NCBI GenBank assembly: GCA_963756715.1
Contig: CAVWOV010000044.1
Location: 27,111 to 91,110, forward strand
Source: VAZQ01 sp963756715
Lineage (GTDB): Bacteria; Pseudomonadota; Alphaproteobacteria; Rhizobiales; Xanthobacteraceae
Length of the DNA stretch: 64,000 nucleotides
Direction: 5' to 3'
Of the stretch, positions 63,702-64,000 are shown piece by piece. The translations under genes were made by a program, and so were the position numbers. Within the stretch, counting starts at the first letter, position 1; each line of letters begins with the position of its first letter. The notes beneath the pieces are model-generated. The model ran no database searches. It was given only the letters and a program-made list of their open reading frames with translations, and was not told the origin of the DNA.

Positions 63702-64000
63702 ATGACTGATGTAGAGCCGGAAGAGGGCCGGGTTTTCTTTTCGTCGACTGGCCGCTCGCTCGTCGACGAAGACGAGATCGTCGTCCTGAGCGTTGGCGTC
63801 GACATTGGCTCGTCGACGTCACACTTAGTGTTCTCGCGCATCGTGCTGGAGCGCCTCGACAGCCGCTACGTGGTGTCGAGCCGCGAGGCGTTCTACCAGT
63901 CCGACATTCTGCTCACGCCCTATTCGGCCGCCGAGGACATCGACGCCGACGCGCTCGGCGCCTTCATCCAGCGTCAATACCAGAATGCCAACATCGATCC
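63702..64000 (+). CDS. eutA: Ethanolamine ammonia-lyase reactivating factor EutA (3' end outside window)
   Basis: The first 99 residues are present from the ATG at 63702. VFFSSTGRSLVDEDEIVVLS leads into VGVDIGSSTSHLVFSRIVLE, the phosphate-binding loop of the actin-like ATPase fold; SREAFYQSDILLTPYSA and IDADALGAFIQRQY follow, characteristic of EutA. EutA releases damaged cobalamin from EutBC ammonia-lyase using ATP. If the usual order holds, eutB and eutC follow downstream; this is not visible. Only the C-terminal part is missing because of the window edge. Confidence 0.85.
   Translation, partial: MTDVEPEEGRVFFSSTGRSLVDEDEIVVLSVGVDIGSSTSHLVFSRIVLERLDSRYVVSSREAFYQSDILLTPYSAAEDIDADALGAFIQRQYQNANID

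Overview
The window is a high-G+C chromosomal segment, most likely from a member of the Hyphomicrobiales (Bradyrhizobium / Pseudolabrys / Xanthobacteraceae-like Alphaproteobacteria). The basis is the mix of genes: Bug/TctC solute receptors, CaiB-type CoA transferases, LIV-type ABC transport, a stand-alone hisE, a PutA of the fused kind, RRREF-type signal peptides and an IS630 element. This placement is an inference from gene content and was not tested by alignment.

Layout. 1-8.3 kb: end of putA, hisE, a DedA-family protein, a SAF-domain dehydrogenase, a Bug receptor next to a salicylate-hydroxylase-like monooxygenase, an F420:NADP oxidoreductase (npdG) and a cytochrome c. 8.5-18 kb: alkA-like glycosylase and esterase pair, a second aromatic monooxygenase, a second Bug receptor, an HNH nuclease, an MFS exporter with a winged-helix tail, dsbB, tRNA-Leu(CAA) and a GH114/TM1410-like secreted protein. 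18.1-28.3 kb: a plus-strand run with a GMC dehydrogenase and its small subunit, a hydrolase, a CMD protein, a DUF1330 protein, an LLM-class F420 oxidoreductase, then cofE-cofD-cofC-cofGH, which covers the known late and early F420 genes. 28.3-35.8 kb: a minus-strand operon for acyl-CoA metabolism (TPP enzyme, RpiR regulator, two CoA transferases, enoyl-CoA hydratase, thiolase-like protein, OB-fold zinc ribbon). 35.9-40.6 kb: a repeat-rich zone with a Bug pseudogene, gluQ, a hybrid kinase, five palindromic repeats and IS630 remnants. 40.6-50.2 kb: Ldh2-type and HIBADH-type dehydrogenases, enoyl-CoA hydratase, gyrB, a cNMP/TrxR-like flavoprotein and a Rieske oxygenase. 50.3-56.8 kb: envelope genes (NlpC/P60, MepA, MBL-fold, secreted and membrane proteins of unknown role). 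56.9-64 kb: livFGMH with its receptor, a bicupin, a DUF433/DUF5615 toxin-antitoxin pair and the start of eutA.

Three things stand out. First, F420 genes and candidate F420 users lie together in an alphaproteobacterium. Second, six 75-79 bp palindromes share CTAGTG...CACTAG ends, and their arm sequences differ between copies but stay complementary within each copy. Third, at least nine otherwise well-conserved reading frames are broken by single-base changes, nearly all of them +1. This points to sequence error or to a real slippage bias, and it has to be settled before any of these genes is called dead.
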